From positions 1 through 32,356 of the forward strand of contig JAHJQK010000165.1 in assembly GCA_018819135.1 (NCBI GenBank): a stretch of 32,356 bases of DNA, given 5' to 3'. Under the pieces are notes generated by a model that was not told where the DNA came from, did not search any database, and saw only the letters and a program-made list of their open reading frames with translations. Positions 16,052 to 24,128 of the stretch are shown here, one piece after another. The position numbers and the translations under genes are program-made. The stretch is from Pseudomonadota bacterium. GTDB taxonomy: Bacteria; Desulfobacterota; SM23-61. Every line of letters starts with the position of its first letter. Position 1 is the first letter of the stretch.

Positions 16052-17704
16052 TTAGAACCTCTTCCGCAGTTCCCTCCTCATAATCTTTCCGCTGGCAGTC
16101 TTAGGCAGTTCCGGCAAAAATTCGATCTCTCGGGGGAAGGAATGTTTTGATAATCTCTGCTTCACGCTCTCCTGGATCTCCTTTGCTAAACTATGCGAAG
16201 GCTTGAATCCAGACTTGAGCACGATAAAGGCTTTGATGATCTCTCCTCGGACGGGGTCCGGCTTGCCCACGGCCGCTGCTTCCGAAACTGCAAGATGCTC
16301 CATCAACGAATCTTCCACCTCCGCTGGGCCCACCCGATAGCCGGAGAGGGACATGAGGTCATCCGCTCTCCCTTTGAAAAAGAAATAGCCCTCTTCATCC
16401 TTTGCAGCCAGGTCGCCGGTATTGAACCATTCCTCTTTAATGAAACACTCCTTCCACTTCTCTGGTTGCTTCCAGTAGTTGGTGCTCAGAAAGTATGAGT
16501 TTTTCTTGGCCACAATCAAGCCTGTCTGGTTGGGAGCGACCTCGTTGCCTTCTTCGTCCATGAGGACGATCTCGAAGCCGGGGAAGGGTTTGCCCATTGA
16601 ACCGGGTTTCGGCTTTGTGCCCGGGTAATTCCCCAGGAGCATGCCCACCTCGGTGATTCCATATTGGTCGGCGATAGGCACTCCCAAGTTTCTTTCAAAC
16701 CAGAGCATGGCTTCGGCATTCAGGAATTCCCCCCCGCTGGTGAGGCGTTTTACTTTCAACCGATAGCGCTTGGGCAGGTCTTCCCCCGCCGCCAGAATGG
16801 TGCGGTAAGTCGTCGGGGCGGCTGAAAAATTGGTAACTTTCCATCTTTCCAAGATCTCATACCAGCGCTGGGCTTCCAACCGGCCTTCATCGACCAGCAG
16901 CGAATGACCGAGGCATAGGAGGGTGCTTCCCACAGTGAGTGAACCGTAAACCCAGGCCGGATCTGCATATCCCCAGAACATGTCCTCGTCTCTCACATCG
17001 AGCATGTACTTTGGATAAGGAAGCACGGCGATGATCCCTTTATGGGGAATCGTTGTTCCCTTGGGCAAACCGGTAGTGCCCGAGGTATATTGCAGGATCG
17101 CAATATCCTCTGCCGAGGTTTCTACGATTGCAAATTCCTTGCTGGCTTTGTCCATCTCCGACCAGAAACTCAAATCCCCGCTACGCATCCCCGAACTTCG
17201 ATCCCTGGATACGACCATCACTGGCACATCCGCCAGGCTTTTTTCCGTCCCCCCCACTTTATCCCGGTTTTCGGGATCTGTGACAATCAGCTTGGCCCCG
17301 CTATCCCCCAACCGGTAATCGATGGCTTCCGGGCCAAAAGCGGTATACAGCGGGACATCAATGGCTCCCGCTTTCCAGGTTCCAAATAAGGTGATGTACG
17401 CTTCCGGGATTCTGGGAAGTAAACGGGCAACGGCATCGCCCTTTTTGATCCCCAGCCCCTTCAAGACATTGGCGAACTGGGAAGTCAGGTTTCTCATCTC
17501 CCGGTAGGTGAATTTCTCCTCTTGGCCTTCGCGCGAGATGCAGAAGAGGGCTACCTTTTTGGGATCTCGGGCATGGCGATCGATGACTTCGTGGGCAATG
17601 TTCAGCCTTTCCGCCGGATTCCAGTCCAAATATTGTCGGGAGAATTCCTCCCATTTGAACTGCCGGTGAATTTCCTCCGGCGTTGCATAACCGATCCGGT
17701 TCAT
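16052..17704 (-). CDS. AMP-dependent acyl-CoA ligase (acetyl-CoA synthetase/MACS-like)
   Basis: This 550-residue adenylate-forming enzyme would activate the imported acid to its CoA thioester via an acyl-adenylate. Motifs: P-loop 'LQYTSGTTGLPKGTT', 'DQYGITEVG', 'WFNTGDLAAKDEEGYFFF', hinge 'GYRVGPAEVE' and the catalytic Lys in 'KTASGKIMRREL'. ATG 17704 is preferred because GGAGGG lies 5 bases upstream; an in-frame ATG 17752 would add 16 residues lacking homology. The layout is that of medium-chain/benzoate-type ligases more than long-chain FadD. It is the second gene after tetR and immediately precedes the transporter genes, which suggests activation coupled to uptake. Confidence 0.9.
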   Translation of the reverse strand: MNRIGYATPEEIHRQFKWEEFSRQYLDWNPAERLNIAHEVIDRHARDPKKVALFCISREGQEEKFTYREMRNLTSQFANVLKGLGIKKGDAVARLLPRIPEAYITLFGTWKAGAIDVPLYTAFGPEAIDYRLGDSGAKLIVTDPENRDKVGGTEKSLADVPVMVVSRDRSSGMRSGDLSFWSEMDKASKEFAIVETSAEDIAILQYTSGTTGLPKGTTIPHKGIIAVLPYPKYMLDVRDEDMFWGYADPAWVYGSLTVGSTLLCLGHSLLVDEGRLEAQRWYEILERWKVTNFSAAPTTYRTILAAGEDLPKRYRLKVKRLTSGGEFLNAEAMLWFERNLGVPIADQYGITEVGMLLGNYPGTKPKPGSMGKPFPGFEIVLMDEEGNEVAPNQTGLIVAKKNSYFLSTNYWKQPEKWKECFIKEEWFNTGDLAAKDEEGYFFFKGRADDLMSLSGYRVGPAEVEDSLMEHLAVSEAAAVGKPDPVRGEIIKAFIVLKSGFKPSHSLAKEIQESVKQRLSKHSFPREIEFLPELPKTASGKIMRRELRKRF

Positions 17705-17789
17705 TTTTCCCTCCTTTCCGGGTACGGTGTATGCCTTCCTGGCTGCTCTCATGGGCGGGAACGATCAGCCGGTTCGATCTGCTTGGATC

Positions 17790-18383
17790 TCAGATTTCTA
17801 CTCTCCTCCGGGGTCCTTTCAGGAATAGGTCGGAAAATAACCTGGCGATCTCTTCGCTTTTCATCTGCCCATTCGCCGCATACCAATGGACAAGCCAATT
17901 CATCATTCCCAAAAGAGCTAAGGTAGTGATTTTAACATTCACATCCCGAAAGAGCTTTTCCTTCACACAATCAGCGATAACCTTACGAAAAAGAGTTTCG
18001 TATCGGTCTCTGAGCTTAATAATTTTTCGCTGGTTTTTTGCGTTAAGAGCCCTCAGCTCCTTGAGCATCGTGGAGTGTAAATCGGAATTTTGAGCGATGG
18101 CAATGAGGTGGGTTTCAATCATTTTTTGCAGCCTTAGATCGGGTCTCAGGTTCAATCGAACGATGGACTCAATCGCTTCCAAACTCTGCAGCATACTCCA
18201 TTCGCAGATGTTGTAAAGAAGGTCTTCTTTGCTCCGGATATAATGGTAAAGGCTGCTTTCGCGAATGCCGATGGCCCGGCAAATCTGTCTCATGGAGGTG
18301 GAAGCATAGCCGTTTTTATTGAATAAAAAGGCGGCATTCTTATAGAGCTCAGCCTTCCTCCCGCGAAGAAATTCTCTTGCCAT
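17790..18383 (-). CDS. TetR/AcrR-family transcriptional regulator
   Basis: This 197-residue repressor-type protein has an N-terminal helix-turn-helix at residues ~25-55 ('GYASTSMRQICRAIGIRE', 'SSLYHYIRSKEDLL') and an all-helical ligand-binding C-terminus. The signature 'SLYHYI.SKE' is typical. It heads the 12.5 kb - strand operon and is divergent from the 18669 gene. An inverted repeat (18449-18462) lies between the two promoters, so autoregulation and control of both arms is likely. Many TetR proteins next to acyl-CoA genes sense acyl-CoA; the ligand here is presumed to be a pathway CoA ester. Confidence 0.9.
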   Translation of the reverse strand: MAREFLRGRKAELYKNAAFLFNKNGYASTSMRQICRAIGIRESSLYHYIRSKEDLLYNICEWSMLQSLEAIESIVRLNLRPDLRLQKMIETHLIAIAQNSDLHSTMLKELRALNAKNQRKIIKLRDRYETLFRKVIADCVKEKLFRDVNVKITTLALLGMMNWLVHWYAANGQMKSEEIARLFSDLFLKGPRRRVEI

Positions 18384-18410
18384 TCGCCTATTCTTCTCCC
18401 CAATTTTCCC

Positions 18411-18439
18411 TTGACAGGATGGGGGAACGGAGGTAGGAT
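18411..18439 (+). promoter_or_regulatory. Promoter for the + strand arm (18669 onward)
   Basis: TTGACA (18411-18416), a 17-base spacer and TAGGAT (18434-18439; 4 of 6 to TATAAT). The predicted start near 18446 abuts the inverted repeat at 18449. The leader to ATG 18669 would be ~220 bases, so a closer promoter is possible: a perfect TATAAT at 18586-18591 exists but lacks a good -35. Confidence 0.5.
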
Positions 18440-18448
18440 AGTCAACAC

Positions 18449-18462
18449 CTAACGAACGTTAG
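18449..18462. promoter_or_regulatory. Candidate TetR operator
   Basis: CTAACG-AA-CGTTAG is a perfect 6-base inverted repeat with a 2-base centre. It lies between the -10 boxes of two divergent promoters, covering or touching both predicted start points. Its size and position fit TetR-family operators. Bound repressor would block both arms at once. No second copy was found in the window. Confidence 0.65.
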
Positions 18463-18465
18463 ATT

Positions 18466-18494
18466 TTTATAACCCAAACGAGAAATCCTGTCAA
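18466..18494 (-). promoter_or_regulatory. Promoter for the tetR-led - strand operon
   Basis: Read on the - strand: TTGACA (18494-18489), a 17-base spacer, TATAAA (18471-18466). This is a near-consensus sigma70-type promoter. The predicted start near 18459 falls inside the inverted repeat. The leader to tetR is ~76 bases. Confidence 0.65.
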
Positions 18495-18668
18495 GAATAA
18501 TTTTTGGTCCACTTTCCCCAAAATTGATCAAAGGGAATATGAAAGTTTCCCGATAGAAATCACTATTAGAAGTTATTTGAATTCCTATAATTAAGAAAAA
18601 AATCTTTCGTCTGGTGGATTAAAAAGCTCCCCAAGACTAATTCATTGCCCTGATTAGGATAAGATTTT

Positions 18669-20207
18669 ATGGCTTTAATGACTTCCGAGGAATACCTCCA
18701 GAGCTTGAGAAAGATGAAACCCACCGTTTATGTAGATGGAGAGCGGGTGGAAAACTTTGCGGATCACCCCCTGATCCGGCCGGCCATCAACATCACCGCC
18801 AAGATGTATGCCATGGCTCAAGATCCGGATTATGAAGGAGTGCTCACCACGACCTCGCACCTTACCGGCCGCAAGATCAGCCGGTTCAATCACATCTACC
18901 AGAGCATGGAAGATCTTCTGAAAGCCCTTTCCATGCTCAGGCTGACCAATCAGGCGGTGGGGGCTTGCAACATGCGCTGCCTGACCAAGGAGCTGATCAA
19001 TCCCCTCTACGATGCCACCTTCGAAATCGACCGGGAGTGGGGGACCGATTATCACCAAAAGTTCAAAGACTACCTGTGCTTCATCCAGGACAATGACTTG
19101 ATGGTAAGTGCCGGGGTTACGGACCCCAAAGGAGACCGGCGCTTTCGACCAGGGAAACAATTCGATCCCGACCTTTATCTGCGCGTGGTAGGGAAGAATG
19201 AAAAAGGCATCATCGTCCGCGGGGCCAAAATGCACCAGACCGGTGCCCTCACTGCCCATTTTCTGAACGTAGTGCCCACCACGATTATGGGCGAAGAGGA
19301 GAAAGACTATGCCGTCGCCTTCGCTACCCCATCGGATGCGCCGGGGCTCATTCAGGTGTTCGGCCGTCATGCCTTGGACGAAAGGAGGTATAGCGGAGTA
19401 GACTTGGGGAATATCAAGTATGATATGCATGAGACGATGATCATCTTTAATGATCTCTTCGTCCCCTGGGAACGGGTCTTCATGTGCGGCGAATACCCCT
19501 TCACCCAGACCCTCGTCGAAAACTTCACCGCTAGCCATCGCTATTCTTACGGGGGGTGTCGTCCAGGCACCTTTGATGTGCTCATTGGCGCGGCCAAGCT
19601 CATCGCCGAGTACAACGGGATAGACCGTGCCTCGCACATTCGAGAAAAACTTACCGAGATGTCCTTTCTTAACGAGACCATGTGGGCTTGTGCCGTGGCT
19701 GCGGCGGTGCAAGGGGTGAAGAAAGCATCGGGTTGGTACCAACCCGACAAGCTTCTGGCCAATGTGACGAAACTTCATGTCACTAGCATTCCTCATGAAC
19801 TGGGCAAACTGGCCATTGACCTAGCCGGGGGGATCGTGGCCACCTTACCGTCAGAAAAAAATTTAAACAACCCGGAAATTGGGCCACTAGTCAGGAAATA
19901 CCTGCGCACGAAAGCTGAGCTTCCGGTAGAGGATCGGATGCGGATCATCCGGCTGATCGAATTCCTGGTCCAGGGGGTGACAATTCCAGCGGACTACTTC
20001 GGCGGTGGCGGCCCGGCTACCCAGAAGATGGTAATCGAACGGGAGACCGATTTTGAATATAAGAAGCAACTGGCCAAGGTCATCGCTGGCATCGCCGAAG
20101 AGGGCAGCCAGTACAAGGCCGGTAAGATGGTCATCGACGGACTCACCCGGGGTTGTTGTGAGGCGTATGGTTCGGAAAGGTGCCCCCTCCGGAAGGAGGA
20201 AGATTAG
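18669..20207 (+). CDS. 4-hydroxybutyryl-CoA dehydratase-type flavoprotein, second paralog
   Basis: This 512-residue paralog of the 8108-9541 protein shares the opening 'SEEYLQSLRKMKP' and the block 'NDLFVPWERVFMCGE'. Cluster ligands corresponding to AbfD C99, C103, H292 and C299 are present as C100, C104, H290 and C297, with Y294 and E255 also kept. The residue after the last ligand is R298 instead of Lys, and the residue between the first two Cys is M102 where the other paralog has Gln. A C-terminal extension of ~30 residues has further cysteines ('GCCEAYGSERC'). It probably acts on a different CoA ester, or a different step, from the first paralog. AGGAT precedes ATG 18669. It is the first gene of the divergent arm. 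Confidence 0.83.
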   Translation: MALMTSEEYLQSLRKMKPTVYVDGERVENFADHPLIRPAINITAKMYAMAQDPDYEGVLTTTSHLTGRKISRFNHIYQSMEDLLKALSMLRLTNQAVGACNMRCLTKELINPLYDATFEIDREWGTDYHQKFKDYLCFIQDNDLMVSAGVTDPKGDRRFRPGKQFDPDLYLRVVGKNEKGIIVRGAKMHQTGALTAHFLNVVPTTIMGEEEKDYAVAFATPSDAPGLIQVFGRHALDERRYSGVDLGNIKYDMHETMIIFNDLFVPWERVFMCGEYPFTQTLVENFTASHRYSYGGCRPGTFDVLIGAAKLIAEYNGIDRASHIREKLTEMSFLNETMWACAVAAAVQGVKKASGWYQPDKLLANVTKLHVTSIPHELGKLAIDLAGGIVATLPSEKNLNNPEIGPLVRKYLRTKAELPVEDRMRIIRLIEFLVQGVTIPADYFGGGGPATQKMVIERETDFEYKKQLAKVIAGIAEEGSQYKAGKMVIDGLTRGCCEAYGSERCPLRKEED

Positions 20208-20232
20208 CGAGTTTCTCTTACCTTCAACCCTT

Positions 20233-21423
20233 ATGAAAGCTTCCATGATCGTTTTTCCAGAAACGCGTCAGCGGATCGACCGTTATTTTCGAGCTCTCAC
20301 CGGGAAAGCGAATGTCGTCCCCATCCTGGCCCAGATAAACGAGCACGTGGTCAAGCTCTGTGGCGGGGATATGCGGGAAGCTTACACGAACGCCAAAAAA
20401 TTCGTTGAGATGAATCTCGCTGTGTTCCAGTACTATGGCCTGGATATGCCGGGATTTTACTACGACATCTATAACATTGAAGCCGAGGCCCTGGGGCAGC
20501 GGATGAACTGGGCCCAAAACCGTATGCCGGATATTGACCGCCAGCACCCCCTGATCCGGGAGCACTCTGACCTGGACCGTCTCTCCCCGCCTGATTTCAA
20601 AAAATCCGGCCGGATCCCTTTTGTCCTGGAGGTCATGCAGCGATGCTACGATTTAGGGCTTCCGGTGCGCATCCGGTTCTGCTCCCCCTTCTCGCTGGCC
20701 GTGAATATCCGCGGGATCGAACCCTTGCTCATGGATATTCTTTACGCTCCGAAATTTGCCCATCGCCTCCTGACCTTCCTGACCGATGAAGTTCTCATCC
20801 CCTGGGTCCTGGCGCAACGGGAAGCCATCGGCCAGCCCGGAGCGTCCGGGAATGGAGCCGATGCCGCGGGCTCTCCTCCCATTGTTACGGTGGAGATCCT
20901 GGAAGAATTCGTAATGCCCTACGTAACCCGGATGAATGAGAAGATCGGGAACGTGACCAGCATGGGATACTGGGGGTACAGTTACCTTATTCGATACCCG
21001 CAAAAGTTCCGAAGGATGTTAGAGTTGATGGCCGCCGTGAGCCCTGGACTTCTAATGTGCCTGGACCCCGATGTGGCCATAACGGGCCCTGAACCCTATG
21101 TGGAGTTTGCTATCGAAAAAAATATCCCGCTGATGCTGGGGCTGGACACCCTTCTGCTACAAGAAGGCCCCATCGAAAAGATCGTTGACCGCTGTCGCCG
21201 GTATGTCCAGACAGGGGCCAGAGTGGGCCGCTTCGTTATTTTTTTTAATGACCTCTCGATCAACACCCCTCCCGAGCACGTGCATGCGGCGGTGGCTGCC
21301 GTTCGCCATTTCGGGAAATACCCAGTCGAGCCCTACCCCCTGGAATCATTCCAGATGCCCTCGATCCCATCCTTCGAATCGTTCATGAAACATTACGGCG
21401 CGAGTGGTTCTTCTTCGAGTTAA
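20233..21423 (+). CDS. Uroporphyrinogen decarboxylase-fold protein, atypical
   Basis: This 396-residue protein has the UroD/MtaA TIM-barrel family layout: 'NVVPILAQINEHVVKLCG' at the start, 'QYYGLD' near 67-71, 'SPFSLA' near 151 and a late 'PLMLGLDTLLLQEGPIE' block. It is not heme-synthetic UroD: the N-terminal 'RQAGR'-type substrate loop is missing. It also lacks the H-x-C zinc pair of corrinoid methyltransferases; 'SMGYWGYS' (243-250) stands in that place. No corrinoid-binding domain is encoded beside it. GGAAGGAGGA (20191-20200) is ~32 bases from ATG 20233, so the true start is uncertain. It follows the dehydratase paralog by 25 bases and is closed by a terminator, making a two-gene unit. 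Function unknown. Confidence 0.75.
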   Translation: MKASMIVFPETRQRIDRYFRALTGKANVVPILAQINEHVVKLCGGDMREAYTNAKKFVEMNLAVFQYYGLDMPGFYYDIYNIEAEALGQRMNWAQNRMPDIDRQHPLIREHSDLDRLSPPDFKKSGRIPFVLEVMQRCYDLGLPVRIRFCSPFSLAVNIRGIEPLLMDILYAPKFAHRLLTFLTDEVLIPWVLAQREAIGQPGASGNGADAAGSPPIVTVEILEEFVMPYVTRMNEKIGNVTSMGYWGYSYLIRYPQKFRRMLELMAAVSPGLLMCLDPDVAITGPEPYVEFAIEKNIPLMLGLDTLLLQEGPIEKIVDRCRRYVQTGARVGRFVIFFNDLSINTPPEHVHAAVAAVRHFGKYPVEPYPLESFQMPSIPSFESFMKHYGASGSSSS

Positions 21424-21445
21424 CCCTGCGCAGCAGGGTTTTCTT
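21422..21445 (+). terminator. Rho-independent terminator after the UroD-fold gene
   Basis: AACCCTGC (21422-21429), loop GCA, GCAGGGTT (21433-21440) then TTCTT. The 8-base perfect stem begins inside the stop codon. It would end or attenuate the unit 18669-21423, so the following genes may need their own promoter or depend on partial readthrough. Confidence 0.75.
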
Positions 21446-21532
21446 AAGGGGAACGATAATATTTCGCCTTATTAAAACATCCCGGCTTCTCCATAATTAA
21501 AAGACCAGCTGGTAGTCCAAGGGAGTTCGGTC

Positions 21533-22288
21533 ATGAGACTGGAGGGTAAAGCAGGCATTGTGACCGGAGGGGCAAAGGGTATTGGGGGGGCGATTGTTTC
21601 GGCCTTTGCCCGGGAAGGGGTATCCGTGGTCATTCCGGATATCGATTTTCCGGGAGCTGAATCCAAAGCTGCCGAAGTAAAAGCGATTGGGCAAAGAGCG
21701 ATTCCCCTGCTTTGCGATGTATCGGACCCGGTTCAGGTTAAAGAGATGGTTAAAATCACCTTAGATCGCTTTGGGAAAGTCGATATTTTGGTGAACAATG
21801 CCGCGACGACAAAGTATGCCCCATTTTTGGAAATGAATCTGGATGGCTGGAAGTCAACTCTGGACTTGGACTTGACCGGCTATTTTATCTGTGCCCAAGC
21901 CGTGGCCGGGGAGATGGTCCAGAAGGGGAAGGGGAAGATAATCAACATTGCCTCAGTGGCGGCGCAACTGGGGATCAGAAGGTCCTCCGCCTATACGGCC
22001 TCCAAGGGAGGGATCATTTCCTGGACAAGGGTCATAGCCATCGAGTTGGCCCCCAATAACATCAACGTCAATTGCATCGCTCCAGGCTTTATCATGACTG
22101 AACTGGCCAGAATAACTTTAACTGAAGCTGAGATCCGGGCCCGCCAGGAAAGGATCCCTCTTATGCGGTATGGCCGCCCCGAAGATGTGGCGGGGGCCGC
22201 AGTGTTTTTAGCTTCTGCAGATTCCGACTACATAACAGGAACGACGATCTTCGTAGACGGAGGTTTCACCTGCGCGGGGATCCTTTAA
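21533..22288 (+). CDS. SDR-family oxidoreductase (FabG-like), second copy
   Basis: This 251-residue classical SDR has 'TGGAKGIGGAIV' for cofactor binding, 'LVNNAATTKY' (NNAA in place of NNAG), and catalytic Ser in 'NIASVAAQLG' with 'YTASKGG' supplying Tyr and Lys. The C-terminus 'YITGTTIFVDGGF' is complete. An acidic residue at the end of beta-strand 2 ('VVIPDIDF') suggests NAD(H) preference. It differs clearly from the SDR at 9600 and so is not a recent duplicate. A GGGAG ribosome-binding site lies before ATG 21533. It is the first gene after the terminator. Confidence 0.88.
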   Translation: MRLEGKAGIVTGGAKGIGGAIVSAFAREGVSVVIPDIDFPGAESKAAEVKAIGQRAIPLLCDVSDPVQVKEMVKITLDRFGKVDILVNNAATTKYAPFLEMNLDGWKSTLDLDLTGYFICAQAVAGEMVQKGKGKIINIASVAAQLGIRRSSAYTASKGGIISWTRVIAIELAPNNINVNCIAPGFIMTELARITLTEAEIRARQERIPLMRYGRPEDVAGAAVFLASADSDYITGTTIFVDGGFTCAGIL

Positions 22289-22420
22289 GGAATAAAATAA
22301 GATTTTTTTCGACTTGGCCATAGTTATTTTACTTCCATGAATTATTGGGACTGCCTTGGTGTCTTTGTCCTCTCCGCCCAGGTGTAGTGCCTTGGCCTTG
22401 ATTCCTCTGCAAATGGAGTT

Positions 22421-24088
22421 TTGATGTCGAGAATATTTCTCCTTGAAGGAAAAGGGTCTGATTCTCCATTTGAATTCAACTTATCCAGAATGGGGGAGGC
22501 AATGAGGACTGAGAAATTTACGGCAGAAGTGGTCGTGATCGGTGGCGGAGGGGCTGGATTGGTAGCGGCTCTGGAAGCTCGACGGGCTGGAGCCGAGGTC
22601 TTACTCCTTAATAAAACCTCCACGAAGGGACCCTCATGTACCTCGCTAAGCTTTGGGGCATTTAGGGTGGCCAACACCGTTACCAGCCGGGAAGAGCATT
22701 TTGCCCAGAGCATGGTAGCGGGGAAGTTTCTAAACGACCAAAAACTGTTGAAAATTTTGGTGGAACAGGCTTTCGACCGGGTGCGGGGTTTGGAGGAATA
22801 CGACGTTCCCCTCCTTCTTGAAGATCCCTATTTTTATGTTTTAGGCGAGGCTCCATTTTATGGCCTGAAAATGATCGCCGCCTTGCAAAAAGCAGCGACC
22901 GAATGGGGAATTATGTTAATGAGTCACACTCTGGCTCTCGATCTGCTCAAAGTCGACAATACCGTATGCGGGGTGCTGGCCTATAACACCAGCCAAGACA
23001 CCCTACTCATTATTTCTGCCAGAGCCGTTATCCTGGCCACAGGCGGAGCAGGTGCTTTGTATCCATTACACGACAATTCTCCACGGACGACAGGGGATGG
23101 TTTGGCCTTAGCTGCGAGGGCCGGTGCCCTACTGCGGGATATGGAATTTGTCCAATTCTATCCCTTAGGTCTGGTGGAAGGAGGCATCTTTCGGTTTATC
23201 GTTCCACCCTTCTTGGCCGACAGCGCTCCCATTCGCAATGCCTTAGGGGAGAATATATTAGTCAAATGTCGAATCAAAGAGCGCCCAGCCGCGGTGAAGG
23301 CACGGGATTCCCTCTCCCAGGCCATGTTTCGAGAGATCTCGGCAAGTCGAGGGTTTGGGCCTTGCCTGGAGATCGATCTCACCGGAGTCCCGGAAAAGGA
23401 CTGGGATCAAAACCGACAATTGCGTCACTATAAAAAGATCCTCCAGGAGAAATATCCGGGCCTGGAACGCCCGCTCAAAATTGCCCCTGTGTGTCACCAT
23501 TTCATGGGTGGGGTGACCATTGATGAGACCTGTCGAACCAACCTTCCTGGGCTCTTCGCCGCCGGTGAGGTAACCGGAGGGCTACACGGTGCCAATCGTA
23601 TGGGTGGTAACGCGCTCTCCGAATGCGTAGTCTTTGGAGCCTTGGCTGGCAGGCAGGCAACCCAATATGCCGTACTTGCCAAGGGATTTCCGCTCGAGAC
23701 CGGCATGATCCAAAAAGCAGAAAAACAACTGGCCCATTGGAGAGAGAAAAGCCTTGATCCCTCACAATCACCCCAGGCATTCAAGAAGCGTTTAGCCCAG
23801 ATTATGTTTACCCAGGTCGGGATAATACGAAACGGCGAGCAACTCGAAAAGGCCCGGAAGAAAGTAGAATCTCTGGCGAAAGAGGCCCAAACATCAATGG
23901 GCTGTCAAGGACCCAGGGATGTCATGGAAGCTATAGAGATGATCAACTTGATCACGACCTCCCGGCTGGTTATCCGGGGAGCACTGAGGCGAACTGAAAG
24001 TCGTGGTTCCCATTATCGGGAAGACTATCCAGAAATCGATGACCGCCGCTGGCGGATTCCCATTATAAACGAGGAACATCTGACCTAA
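22421..24088 (+). CDS. FAD-dependent oxidoreductase of the FrdA/SdhA fold, altered substrate site
   Basis: This flavoprotein has 555 residues; ATG 22502 would remove a 27-residue N-terminal extension and is an alternative start. The FAD motif is 'VVVIGGGGAGLVAALEA', 'TTGDGLALAARAGA' follows, and 'HHFMGGVTIDE' and 'GANRMGGNALSECVVFGALA' lead into the helical C-terminal domain ending 'RGSHYREDYPEIDDRRW'. The Arg-Asp of the catalytic arginine region is kept ('KARDSLSQAMFRE'). However, the dicarboxylate-binding 'QFHPTG' is 'QFYPLG', and the 'RGEG' loop is replaced by 'PPFLADSAPIRN'. The His used for covalent FAD in SdhA is absent. It is soluble: no signal peptide, no Fe-S or membrane partner next to it. 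A dehydrogenase or reductase of a non-dicarboxylate, possibly a CoA ester, is inferred. Confidence 0.82.
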   Translation: MMSRIFLLEGKGSDSPFEFNLSRMGEAMRTEKFTAEVVVIGGGGAGLVAALEARRAGAEVLLLNKTSTKGPSCTSLSFGAFRVANTVTSREEHFAQSMVAGKFLNDQKLLKILVEQAFDRVRGLEEYDVPLLLEDPYFYVLGEAPFYGLKMIAALQKAATEWGIMLMSHTLALDLLKVDNTVCGVLAYNTSQDTLLIISARAVILATGGAGALYPLHDNSPRTTGDGLALAARAGALLRDMEFVQFYPLGLVEGGIFRFIVPPFLADSAPIRNALGENILVKCRIKERPAAVKARDSLSQAMFREISASRGFGPCLEIDLTGVPEKDWDQNRQLRHYKKILQEKYPGLERPLKIAPVCHHFMGGVTIDETCRTNLPGLFAAGEVTGGLHGANRMGGNALSECVVFGALAGRQATQYAVLAKGFPLETGMIQKAEKQLAHWREKSLDPSQSPQAFKKRLAQIMFTQVGIIRNGEQLEKARKKVESLAKEAQTSMGCQGPRDVMEAIEMINLITTSRLVIRGALRRTESRGSHYREDYPEIDDRRWRIPIINEEHLT

Positions 24089-24128
24089 ATTGTTAAAATG
24101 ACGAAGAGTTGGATGAGAGGAAAAAATT

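Noticed and set aside
18586..18591. Perfect TATAAT upstream of the second dehydratase gene, considered as its main promoter
   Set aside because: No acceptable -35 box at 16-18 bases; mentioned only as an alternative to the 18411-18439 promoter.
18675..19796. A 373-codon open frame on the - strand, opposite the second dehydratase gene
   Set aside because: It lies wholly inside a gene with strong family motifs, has no recognisable domain, and reflects codon bias of the + strand gene.
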